This document shows, piece after piece, positions 11,098 through 21,658 of a stretch of 64,000 nt of DNA; positions within the stretch are counted from its first letter, which is position 1, and each line of letters opens with the position of its first letter. Origin of the DNA: [Phialemoniopsis] sp. UDSM-2020. Lineage: Eukaryota; Ascomycota; Sordariomycetes; Thyridiales; Thyridiaceae. Under the pieces are notes generated by a model. That model had not been told where the DNA came from. It worked only from the letters and a program-made list of their open reading frames with translations, and did no database searches. Location of the stretch: NCBI GenBank assembly GCA_018873225.1, contig JAEILZ010000001.1, positions 8,494,001 to 8,558,000 of the forward strand, written 5' to 3'. Position numbers and translations under genes: made by a program.

Positions 11098-13217
11098 TTT
11101 GGTATATTATGTGATGCGATGAATGTCCGTTCCTCATCCAACACTCGGGCCCCCGATAGGGCTGTCCAAAGGTATCGGGGCCTGAAACCTGTCCAGTGTA
11201 TCGTGATGAATTTCCCAGCTGGAAGTCCACCTCCCTTCTTGGGGATTCTGGTGTTCGTACGACTGCCGACCTTGTTGCGTACGAAGTAGCCTCTGATCAC
11301 GGACAGGCTTGCAGAAAGGAAAGAGGAGACAGGAAAGCAAAGAAGCCAAAAAGGGCGATCGGGTCGAATGAGAAGGGGAATCTGACAGGATGACAAGGGT
11401 TCACAGTCAGACGAATTGTTAGTGGAAGTGGTGGTGTCTGGGCGGAGCCCTTGCCTCTCGGTTTGCTGAGAAGCTGAAAGGATGTCCCCAATCAATCAAT
11501 CATGCGGCCAAGCTGCGCCTCTTCCGCAAGAGTCCAATAAAAAAGGTCTCGCTGGATCGCAATGCCTGTCTCGAACAAATAGCAAAGCGAGCGGCGCACG
11601 CACTGGGTCACTGTCGCTGATGATGCCAGAGTCCGAGGTGGTTTAGAAGAGAGGCAACATTCACAAACAGAGCGCACAGATGATTCTCATCGAGGAGTGG
11701 CCAACCCATGCCCTTTTTGATACAGAAGTTGACAAGCGCCCATGTCTTTTTTCTTTCTTTGACCAGCAGCCGCCCCCAAACCAACTGCAGGAGGCCATGG
11801 CCATGTTGCTACCAGAGGCCTGTGTGTACGACCTCTCGGCCCTACCAAGAGGGATTGCCAGAATGCCTTCCCAAAAGCGAGGCGCTGCTGGGCGATCCCG
11901 GCCCTGCCATTGGGCAGATTTCCCAAGGATCCTTCAAGGCCTTCGGTCAGCAAACGGCGGCTCCTCCCACACACACAGATGTACGAAGTAGGAGAAAGGG
12001 GTCCAATGCGAGCTGGATTAGGCAAAGGGGGGGCCAACTAGTCAGCCGCTTCCCGCCAAGTGCCAGAGCCGGCGCCGACGCGGACTGAGCTATTTTGGGG
12101 CTGCACAGCGCTGGCTGCCGGTAGTACAAGTATATTGTACCAGGGCAATAAGGGCCTGACCAACTTGGAAACAGACCCTTGCGGCTGAGCCCTCGTTCTG
12201 TCTTGGCAGCGGAGTACCCCGTCTGTTCTTTACCGTTTGCCAGGCGGAGAAGGTCTTCAGCTTCATAGACCTCAATTGCCGTTAGAGACCCTGACAATGA
12301 AGTTTCCGAAATATTCCCTTGTATTGCTGCAAGACTGACAAAAATGTGCAACAACGTCGATTCAAACCCCGCGGGATGATCATAATGGGCGAACAGTAAG
12401 GAGTAGCCAGGGGGGAAGCCGCATAAAAGAGGCACGGCATTTCGAATACTACTACGCCGCACAATGATTTCATAAGCCCCCACCTCCCCAAGCTCTTGTC
12501 GCCCATCTTTTCATGCTCGCTATGCTGTGCAAGGCCTGTCTTCAGTAGGCCGCTTGCTATTTCCGAGTGGCCGCCAGTACAGATCACGGGCAGTGCTTTG
12601 GAGGATAAATACCCAAAATGGTTAGCAATCGTCACATATGATCGGTGTCGCATTGTGTATGTATGTAACAACTTGGTAGACATCTCGATGATGCATGGAA
12701 TAGTACACAATCTTCACAGATTGCCCATATATAAGACATGTGGCCGTGTAGCCGCCCACGTCGAGACCCCGCGCGCCTCCCTGCGACCTCACGTTGGCCC
12801 AGTCTGCCTGCGAAACATAGTTTCAGACATAACTTGTGAATGTTGGTTACCACCTTTAAATAGCAATGCAAGTATTGTAAATGATCTGTGTGTATCTCGA
12901 TGCATCTAACGTACAGTTGTGTCCACTTTTACATCAGTCTCGCGCGCCAAGAGTCAAACATCGCAGATCCAACTTCTGTTGTAGTCTTGTAGATAACGAA
13001 TAACGCCTGAAGCAGAAGAAAAAGCATGAACGCCTCATCATGCCACTCCCCAGAAACCCCGTCTCTGTAGATGCGTATTATGTAGGATCGAAATGCAGGA
13101 GATGTCGTGCTCGTCTTTCTTGAACGCTTTGTACAGTTCGACTGCTGACCCCAACTGCTAAACAGCCTCCGAATTACAATGTATTTAATGCCCCATGCTC
13201 CTTTCCCCCAAACAAGA
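11098..13217. other. 2.1 kb intergenic region, nothing recognised
   Basis: This separates the 5' end of the membrane-protein gene from the 3' end of the DUF726 gene. Short frames on both strands have no family resemblance and no supporting splice pattern. Pyrimidine-rich stretches occur near 11743-11760. No tRNA-like or repeat structure is evident by eye. Confidence 0.45.
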
Positions 13218-16200
13218 TCACGCAAACGTCATGGATATCTCCTTCTCCTTACCAAAATCGTCGTCCTCGGGATCGTCTCCCCAAGGGTTGTGCGCCACAT
13301 TCGGCATCGTCTGCGCCGATTTCATCTCGGGCCGTGACGTCGGAGCGCCCGACGGCGGCTCAGACATTTGTCTCGAGGTTGACGTACCGGCGCTCGGCTT
13401 TGGCGAGTCGTCAAAGGACGTGTCAAATGTCATCGAGATACCGTCCGTGTCAGCGTACGATTTCTTGGTCGGCGTGCGCTCCTCTGGCAGGCGATACTCG
13501 TATGACGACCGTATTGGCAATACGTTCTCAGCGCTCTTAGTCTCCCTGAACGAATCCCGTGGCGTCGAAGCCGGGAAGCCAGGGCTCGGCGTTGGCGTAA
13601 GGTCCAGCTTCATTGGTGGTAGCGTCGACTGCAGCTCCTTGACCTCCATCTCCGGCCCTTCCTTGGCCAGTTCCGCTCGTATGGCGTCCACGTCGAAGAG
13701 CACGCCGTGGTTGTTGCCCAGCTTGTCCTCTGTCTTGCCGCTGCCGCTGGCAGCCCCGCCAGCAGCAGCAGCCTTAGCAGAATCCTCGTAGACTTCCCAC
13801 TCCTGCTTCTCCGTCTTCTTTTTGCGGCGTAGGAAGCCGAACGCGCCACCGCTCTTGGCCTTGCCCTCCTTCTCGAGCTCCTTGCGCGCCTCCTCGATCT
13901 CGTTGATCAACTCCCGCTGGCGTTCGTTGTGATTCTCGGGATCCGGATCCTCGATCTCGGTGAACTCGTCGCTTTCGACAATCCACCCGGCCTCCCTCAG
14001 CAACCTTGGCATCGCCGTACGATAGTCCATATGACCCACCACAAACTCGGTGACATCCATGTTCTCCATGCCGGGAATGTTCTCGACCGGTGCCAGTCCC
14101 GCGACGCGGCGAATACCGCCATTGGTCAGCCGGAACAGGTAACCCAGAATCCAATCGTTGCGGTTGTAACCGTTGACGAAGCGACCCGAAACGACGGTGC
14201 GCACCGCGAGGTACTCGTCCTGCTTGACGACAACCGGCGAACCGAAAATGAAGACATTCTGGACGATGCCGAACGCGCCCTTGCGTGCGAGCTCTTGCAG
14301 GCAGGAGAAGATGACGCGCGAGCCCAGCGAATAGCCTACTAGGGTGATGGGCCGAGTGCCGAGATTGCGGTCAATCAGGGAGTCGGCGAGGATAAGACCT
14401 GCCATGGTGGCTCTGTCGAGAGACACGGCCCATGGGTTATCGATCAGGTATGATAGCTTTGTCAAGACGACGGGCAGCTGCAGCGCCGCCATTAGCGAAA
14501 TGAGGATAGTATTCCCCAGTACTTGTTGTAAACCTTGCGTGAGTGCCTGGAGGAGAGTCAGTATATTGCAGCTATGATCTCTGGAATGCAGACCGTACCT
14601 CTGTCGCCAGAATGTTGATAGTGTCACCCATGCTGGTCAGCATCTCGGGTTCCCAGAGAACCGAGTAGATATCGCCCATGACCGGGTCAACGGTGCTGAA
14701 AGGCAAGCGGACGTCATCTACCTTGCCCGTCATCCACCCGGCCACGCTCACGATCAGGTTCACGCGCTTATTGTTGTGCAGCGGTCTGTACTCAAAGGTC
14801 TTGACGGCGCCCGTTCTCCTGTTAGCAGCACGGACGCCAATGATACCGCCCGAGGCTGCAGCACTTGATGTGATGATGGCCGCCCCTCCGGCACCAGCCA
14901 GGAAGCTGGTCGTGCCGGTGACGCCAATCGTGGTAAATCCGGCCGCGAGACCAGCGCCAATCACGGGCGCAAGAAGACCGGCAGATAATCCAATGACCAG
15001 ACCTCCGCCGACGGTTGCCAGGCCCATCATGACGTAGCGCCGCTTGAGCGCCATCTTCTGCCGATTCTGCATGTGCTCGTCCTCGTTCCAGTTCTCCTTC
15101 TCAGCGGCTTGCTGCATTTCCAGGGCGTCAGTGACCTTCTTTTCGAAGCGGCAGATATCGAGTTCCCAGATCTCGAGACTCCTGCCGACCTTCTCAAAGA
15201 GAGTTCTCGACCGCGCGTCGTAGATTGAGTCGGCGATGAGAACCAAGAACAGATCGCAAAGGACCGTCCATCGCAAGTCGATATCGATCTTCTCAGTCGT
15301 CGGCAGTTGTGAAGGCGTTTGTACGTCTGGCATCTCTTCAATGTCATGCGCTTGGTAGGGTGGTGGCGGCTCGGCCGGCGTCTCTCGGCCTGATCGCGGC
15401 AAAGAGACCGAGGAGTGACGCGGCGACGCCACAGACGATGGTCGCGAACTCTTGTCGAAGCCTGTAGGCGACCCGTGCTCTGCCATGGGATTCTTGACCC
15501 GTGCATTCGCCATGAGGAGCGGGGTCAGATCCTTGGGCATGACGCCGTGCTCACTCAGCTGTTCGATCATGACCTGCTCGGCCGCACTGATGTCCATGTG
15601 CGAGTACAACCGTATCATCATCTTTTGTGACCACATCTTCATTGACTCGGCCGCCAGCTGGATTTGCTTCTTGGTCTTCCTCGTCGGCTCCAAGGCCTCG
15701 GCGTCCTTGATCATCTCAGACAGCTCGAGCCTAGTCAGCCCCACGTAGGCTATCCTCTGCCCTTCGGTGAGAAGATCCTTGGTGGCCTGCAACTGCGAGA
15801 CCGCGTCCCGCTGTGCGTCGTCGTCATCCAGCGCACTCGTGCCACCACCGGGGTTCTTGAAGAGGTACTGTGTGTTGTCGTCCATGCTCGTGACCGATTC
15901 CGCATCGTCGTCGATGAGCACGCGAGTGTAGCCCTTGCCCGCGCCGCCCAGGCCTGCATAGCCGTACTTTTCATCCTCCTCCTCGTTGTGTTCCTTGGCG
16001 ATGAGCTTGTTATCGTCATCATATATATCATAAGGCGCATAAGCAGGCATGGTCTGCCACTCATCGTCCTTATCCTCGTGTTCCTCCTTGGCGGATATCG
16101 TCTGCTGATGCGAGAACTCGGAGACTCCTACGTTGGTGCCGGTCGTGCTCACGCTGATGCCTCGGGCATGCTGCTTCGCCAGGTCCTCTTGCGGTTGTTG

Positions 16201-16815
16201 CACAGGGTCGTCTTGTGCGTTCTGCCCCTCCGCGGTCGTCGCGGTCTTCCCATTGCGACTTTCGGGCGCGGCATTCTTCTCAGTATTGATCTCGGCGTTG
16301 TCTTGTTTATCCTTCGCGGACTTGGGCGGCATGGGTGTTCGGGGCTCGTCTTCGTCTGCCGACACAGCCTCCGATATGGGTTTGGAGACCGCATCCTCGA
16401 ATTGATCGCTATCAGAGTCTGCGCTTTTGAGCGACGGCTTCCTCGAGGCACTGGACGTCCTTGAGGTTTCCGTGTTCTCCGTACTACTGCTTGCGACACC
16501 CTTCGATACCTTCACTTCCTGACTGTCGCTGCTTCCTTTGTCCTTCTTATCGATCGGAGTGCCGGTTTCGCGAGTGCCGGGCGAAGACTTCCGCGGCGGC
16601 TTATCATTGCTTGAGACAGTTTGCGGCTGTATATATTTCCTAATAGGGAGGCCGAAGTCGTCCAGTTCGACTACTTGGGTTGCAGGCTTTGGGGCCGGGG
16701 TCGCCTCCGTCTTGGGCCCTTCCGGAACCTTCACCGCTGCCGTCGGAGCAGTAACTTGGGCATCCTTCTTCTCGCTGGCCGAGTCCGAGGTTTCTGTCTC
16801 TGTCGCGCCGGCCAT
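13218..16815 (-). CDS. DUF726/TMCO4-type alpha/beta-hydrolase-fold membrane protein
   Basis: Two exons, complement(join(13218..14546, 14599..16815)), encode 1181 aa. The 52-nt intron is phase 0. Residues 1-350 are a charged, Ser/Glu-rich disordered region. A helical segment follows. Residues about 596-660 form a Gly/Ala-rich hydrophobic double segment (MMGLATVGGGLVIGLSAG and following). Then comes a hydrolase-like domain with VNLIVSVAGWM, a TLVGYSLGSR nucleophile elbow (Ser near 812) and FGSPVV. The C-terminal 250 residues are again low complexity. This is the order seen in DUF726 proteins such as human TMCO4 and yeast Mil1/Yfl034w, the latter described as interacting with AP-1 at the trans-Golgi/endosome. 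Hydrolytic activity is inferred from the GxSxG motif only. The start is the ATG at 16815; the frame extends a few codons upstream without an ATG. Confidence 0.9.
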
Positions 16816-17534
16816 CGTCACCAAGATCCCAGGGAACGGTTCATGCGCGGGACCGAGTCGTCAAGGGAGGGCAGATCAGGGGTTTTGTCGAGGGGTCGTC
16901 GCAAGCGGGATCGAAGCGAACAAGCCGTGCCAGCAAACCCCGAGCCACAGCCGCAGACTGACGTGAAAAACTGACCAGGACGGATAGAGCGTCTGTGTAG
17001 ATGCCTCTCGGAGTCGAAGGGTATAGGTCCCGGCGAGTATTGGAGTTTTGTTGCAGGCTGACGAGGCGCAAATGCTCACGACTGACTCCTGCCAAAGTTT
17101 GGGCCCCTGATTGCGTTAACCTTATCACAGGGTCTAAACTATCAGTGGGTGGGTCGGACCTTCCCTCGGAGAAGGCGCGTGCACCGACGTGAGTCTGGTA
17201 TTTTTGGTGGGGAAAGACACCAGTCGACCAGCACTGCACCTCCCTCGGCTCAGCCCACTCCCAACAGCCAATTTGATCTCACTCACACCAAAGCTGGCCA
17301 TGTCTGGCTGGCTCAACAACGTCACCAAGCATACATATTTTGCACTAGTTCTCTCATTTCGCATTTGTCCGTCTTCCATTTTAAGCTTTATGGCCCATGT
17401 TTGTCATTCGCTTATCTGCATGTGCATATATCACTGGCACTACCAAATAGGGAATCAGCGTGGGTGCCCCTAAGAAGCTGACCACAACATCACGAGACTC
17501 AAGGTGTTTGTCCTCCCTCCTATCCTCACCTGCT
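16816..17534. other. Promoter region of the DUF726 gene / 3' end of MDR gene
   Basis: 719 bp between two minus-strand genes. It should hold the promoter and 5' UTR of the DUF726 gene and the 3' UTR of the reductase gene. Short frames here show no family resemblance. No clear motif is seen. Confidence 0.45.
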
Positions 17535-18658
17535 CTAGACGTCAAGATCTACAATCTTCAGAATACCCTTGCCAAAATTCTTGCCGCTGAATATGGCTGC
17601 CAACCCTTCCGGCGCATTCTCAATACCGACCGTCACATCCTGAAGCGCCTTGAACTGCCCCGAAGCCAGCAACGGCGCGATCTTGCCGATCATTGCCTCG
17701 TACTTCTCCTTGACCAAGTCGACAATGAAGCCCTCCATTCTGATCTGTCTGTTGGGCAGCAACCAAAAATTCTTGATGCCATACAAGTCTTCCGGCTTAC
17801 TGTGGTAGATCGCCATCTGGCAGTGTGTTAGCCCCATTGAGCTCTCAAAACCCCGCGTGCGGCCATGATAGTGCTTACCGTCCCACACGACACGACACGG
17901 CCCCGTTGCTTCATCGCCATCAGGGCTGCATCCAGTAGTGGTCCGCCGACCCCATCCCAGAATATGTCGATACCGTCAGGTGCCAGCCTCTGCAGAGCGC
18001 TGCTAGGCGCCTCCGTTTTGTAGTTGAAGGCCGCGTCGAAGCCGAGCTCGTCGACCACGTAATCTAGCTTTGCTTGACTGCCGGCGGAGCCAATGACCCT
18101 CAGTCCCCCGGCCTTGGCCAGCTGTCCAACAAGCTGGCCCACTGGTCCGGCGGCCGCGCTGACGAGGATGGTCTCGCCCTTCTTTGGCTGTCCGATCCGA
18201 AACAGTCCCTCGAAAGCAGTAGCGCCGGGCATGCCCAACACACCCAGGAAATAGGATATCTCCAGACCGTACGGATTGTCGATCTTCCAGAGTCCAGACG
18301 GCTCTAGCAGATTTCCTTCAATGACGGCGTACTCTACGATGGGGCCGTAAAAGGCCATGACCAGGTCACCGACGCTGTAATTGGCAGTCTCAGAGCGCAT
18401 GACACGCCCGATGATGGCACTTTCTACAGGCTCATTAACCTGGAGAGGCGGAGCAAAGTCCTCCTCGGAGGGATCGCGGGTCCGGTCGCGTATATATGGA
18501 TCGAAGGATGCGTAAAAGACCTTGATCAAAATGCCGCCCTCGAGCGGAGCCGCCTCGAGGTCTAGCGGTCGGTCCTCGACGACAAGATGTTCCCCCGGGA
18601 CTAGGTATATATGCGGGATCTTCTTATAGATGAAGGAGCGATTCGGTGTCGGTGCCAT
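17535..18658 (-). CDS. NADP-dependent MDR reductase (PTGR/leukotriene B4 dehydrogenase-like)
   Basis: Two exons, complement(join(17535..17816, 17879..18658)), encode 353 aa. The 62-nt intron has a GCTAACA branch point. It is a zinc-free medium-chain dehydrogenase/reductase. It has an N-terminal catalytic domain with PYIRDRTRDP, the dinucleotide-binding segment ILVSAAAGPVGQLVGQLAK (the AAxGxVG form of the glycine motif), a DVGF/NYKTE-type strand, and FWDGVGGPLLDAALMAMKQ followed by GRVVSCG. These are signatures of the CurA/PTGR group, which reduces the C=C bond of alpha,beta-unsaturated ketones or aldehydes with NADPH. Zinc ligands of alcohol dehydrogenases are absent. Substrate is unknown; detoxification of reactive enals or a tailoring reduction are both plausible. 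Full length for the family (about 340-355 aa). Confidence 0.9.
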
Positions 18659-19216
18659 TGTGCAAAGATGGTATCTAGCACTAAGTAATTATCTGTTGAA
18701 GGGCATGAGAGCCGTTTCACGCCATGGGTTCAGCATTTGGTTGCATTTATACATGCATGAGCATGTATGACAAAATGCATCCTGATATTGCAACATCCGT
18801 CCCCCGGACCTGGGTCTGGCCGGCGGTGTCCGCGGAGCACCGGTCCCCGGCCGGCTTGGCACGCAACACAGCGGTCCGTAGTCGGAAAAGTGGCCGTAGA
18901 CTCTCCGCACCTCGAACACGGGTCAAACTTCTCGCCGTATTACTACCATGCTTGAAAGATTCTTCGCAATTACGCAGGAGCATGTAAAGGATGCAACATC
19001 TCAGTGACAGTTGAGACCAGGATTGGTCAGCAGCTCTGTGAAAGGGGCAAATTACACAGACTTACACCGTGATGCTTTTGCCAAGGGCGCTCAGCCGCAC
19101 CACCAATCACGCTCAAGACCCGGATTGCACGAGTGGTGTGCCATTTTCTCCATTTCAAAAAGCGCTGCGCCTTCACCAAGCCAAGAGATCACTAATAATT
19201 GTGCTTTATAAGAGTA
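18659..19216. other. Intergenic region with one copy of a dispersed repeat
   Basis: 558 bp between the MDR reductase start and the sulfatase stop. The segment 18802-18860 is very rich in CCGG/CGG and contains one CGG-N6-CCG. The stretch 19069-19138 shares sequence with 24385-24442 (see repeat entries). No gene is seen. Confidence 0.5.
19069..19138 (+). repeat. Dispersed short repeat, copy A
   Basis: Shares GTGATGCTT-TGCCAAGGGC, CTCAGCCGCAC, CTCAAGACCCG and TGGTGTG blocks in the same order with 24385-24442. Copy A has an extra segment of about 14 nt in the middle. Some differences are C/T or G/A transitions (CTTTTGCC versus CTTCTGCC, GGGCGCTC versus GGGCACTC), which would fit RIP-type decay but is far from proof. 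Flanks outside the shared blocks are unrelated, as expected for a small element remnant. Confidence 0.55.
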
Positions 19217-20892
19217 TCAATGCACTGGCTCGTCCCCAATTTCAGCCATTTTTTTCTCGAGCAGTACTTTCATCTCGGCCACAATATCCTGATACGCGTC
19301 TTTATGATAGACATTCAACACCTCAAGCGGATCCTCGTCGCAATCAAAGAGTTCCCACTCTTTGTCTTGAAACTCCGTTCCCGGTCTGGCTCCCTCGACT
19401 CCAAGTGGCTCGTTATACCAGTATATAAGCTTGTAACGGCGGTTCCGTACCCCATAATGCGCCAAGGTGTGATGCATCCAGTCGTTGTTCATCCAGTACC
19501 TATGGTAGGCAACCTGCTGCCAGCCGGGCGGTTCAGCGCCGCCGGCAGCAGATAGTCCTCGAAACGAGAATCCCTGCATATACGATGGCGTGATCAACCC
19601 GGCGTAGTCAAGCCATGTCGGCGCAAAGTCGACGTTGCTGATGATGGCGTCTGACACTGTGCCGGGGGCGATCTCTGCGGGATACCTCATCAAGAAGGGC
19701 ATCTGAAAACTCTCCTCATACATGAACCGCTTGTCGAACCAGCCATGCTCGCCTAGGAAGAATCCCTGATCTGAAGAATAGATGATGATGGTCGACTCTG
19801 ACAGCCCTTGCGCGTCCACGTAATCGAGCACACGGCCAACATTGTCGTCGATAGCTTGTATCGTGCGCAGATACCTCTGCATATAGCGCTGAAACTTGAA
19901 CTTGGCGAGACTGCCGGCACTCTCAAAGGTAAAGACAGACCCATCTGCCCTGTCGATAAGTTTGAGTTTGCCAACTTCGTTGTCTGTGGAGCAAGGAACC
20001 TTTCGGTCCGCGTGAGCTGGTCCGTCACCAAGACGCTCGCCCGCCGTCTCGGCCCCGCCTTCGGGTTGAACGAGGCCAAGGTCAAGATAAGTCAGGTCTT
20101 CCGCAACACGGATCTTGGCCAGTGATGCTGCTTTTGCTCGATTCTTGTAGTCGTCGCTGAACGTCTCGGGAATGCGAATCGGATCTGTATACAAATGGGC
20201 GTAGCGCGGGTGCGGCTCCCAGGAGCGGTGGGGGGCTTTGTGATGGCACATGAGGAAGAAGGGACGGTCTTTGTCCTTTGCCCGTACCGAGTCGATCCAT
20301 GCTAGAGACTTGTCGGTGATGACGTCTGTCGCGTATCCTCTCTCGACGTGTCGGCCAGTCGGCTCGATGAAGGTCGGATCCCAATATTCGCCTTGGTCGG
20401 GTAGGACGGACCAGTGGTCAAACCCCGAGGGTTCGTGAGCTTTGCCCTCGCCCAGATGCCATTTTCCTATTCGACGTGCGGCCGCAATCGATTAGCCACC
20501 GCAATCGCTTGGTAAGTGCAGCTTCTGTTCGTTCCGCTCCGGAATCCATGGCTCATGACTACTCCAATCTCGGAGCAGACGATGGGCTTACCGATCATAG
20601 CTGTCACATAACCTCCAGTCCTCAAAGACTTGGCAACATTAGGTAGATGGGTATTGATCTTGCTGTCAAGCGTCAACACACCATTGACATGGTTGTGCAT
20701 ACCCGTGAGGATCGTCGCCCGGGACGGAGTGCATATAGAATTCGTCACATAGCAATGATTGAACTTGATGCCCCCCTTGGCCAGCCGGTCGATATGTGGC
20801 GTGCTGTTGATTCCCGCGCCATAGCAGCTGATTGCTTTCGAGGCATGGTCATCAGCCAGTATGAAGATGATATTGGGTTTCCGTTCTGCCAT
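19217..20892 (-). CDS. Cys-type sulfatase (arylsulfatase family), no signal peptide
   Basis: Two exons, complement(join(19217..20466, 20592..20892)), encode 516 aa. The 125-nt intron is spliced inside the GKWHLG motif, which confirms the model. The N-terminus starts directly with PNIIFILADDHASKAISCYG: Asp14/Asp15 bind Ca2+. NSICTPSRATILTG follows, with Cys54 in the C-x-P-S-R consensus that is oxidised to formylglycine. Then come MIGKWHLG, HKAPH and, near the end, the metal-binding SSDQGFFLGEHGWFDK. All catalytic elements are present. There is no signal peptide, so it should act inside the cell, unlike lysosomal or secreted arylsulfatases. Formylglycine formation in a cytosolic fungal enzyme would need an anSME-independent route; that is unresolved. 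It is divergent from a Dal5-type permease, suggesting uptake and desulfation of a sulfate ester. Substrate unknown; the family includes aryl, choline and glycan sulfatases. Confidence 0.93.
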
Positions 20893-21658
20893 GTTTTGTC
20901 GATGTGTAATTGCGCTTGATCTTGAAGATGGACTTGTTCTGAAAGTGCCAGGAACTGCATATCCAAAGCAGTAGACCTGACCGGGATTTGCTTCCGAAGA
21001 CGGCGTTAGTAGGGGTCACGGTGAGCACATCATCTACCCCATGTCAGAACCTCATGACCATTACCCTTGCTTAGCTGATGGGTTCGGCATGAACTCTTCC
21101 GGTAGAGTAAGTAGTACTAGATGAACGCCAGGAACTCAATGGGAATGGCCATTATCTTGCGAAACTTGTCATGAGGCGGGTGCGACGCAATCATACAAGT
21201 ACATTTGCTAGCAATGTTTATCACCATCCTATTCCAGCATCTCTGGTCAGACAGCACAGACAATTGCCCCTCTGCACTACGGAACTACGCTATGCCACGC
21301 TGGCCACAACGGCATCCATCGTCTTGCTAGGCCAGCGGGTCCGTACACACTTCCGCGTATCACAGGCTCACACTGGCGAAAGGGTATGGCCCGAAGGAAA
21401 TGATCAGCGAGAATTGACATTATTTCCGCATTTGAAAGCCCGAAATGCGGGGATGACTGCGAGGACCAAATGGTTGCCTCTAGACCTCATCTGTAGATAG
21501 CCAATAAGGCGTAATAGTTGCGAGTGATTATACAACTTGACAAGCTTTGCCTGCATACGTTTGGCGTGTATAAAGCCCTTGGCACATGTCTTGTCAACCG
21601 TTCCCAATGCTTGTCCGGGCCCCTCGCCTTCCAGACGAACACATACGCATCAGACATC
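20893..21658. promoter_or_regulatory. Divergent promoter, sulfatase / Dal5-type permease
   Basis: 766 bp shared upstream region of two divergently transcribed genes. No good match to the CYS3/MetR-type palindrome ATGRYRYCAT is seen by eye. Open frames in it are short and unsupported. Confidence 0.5.

Noticed and set aside
15664..16464. 266-codon plus-strand frame opposite the DUF726 gene
   Set aside because: Antisense shadow with Leu/Arg/Gly-rich composition; the minus-strand gene has clear family motifs.
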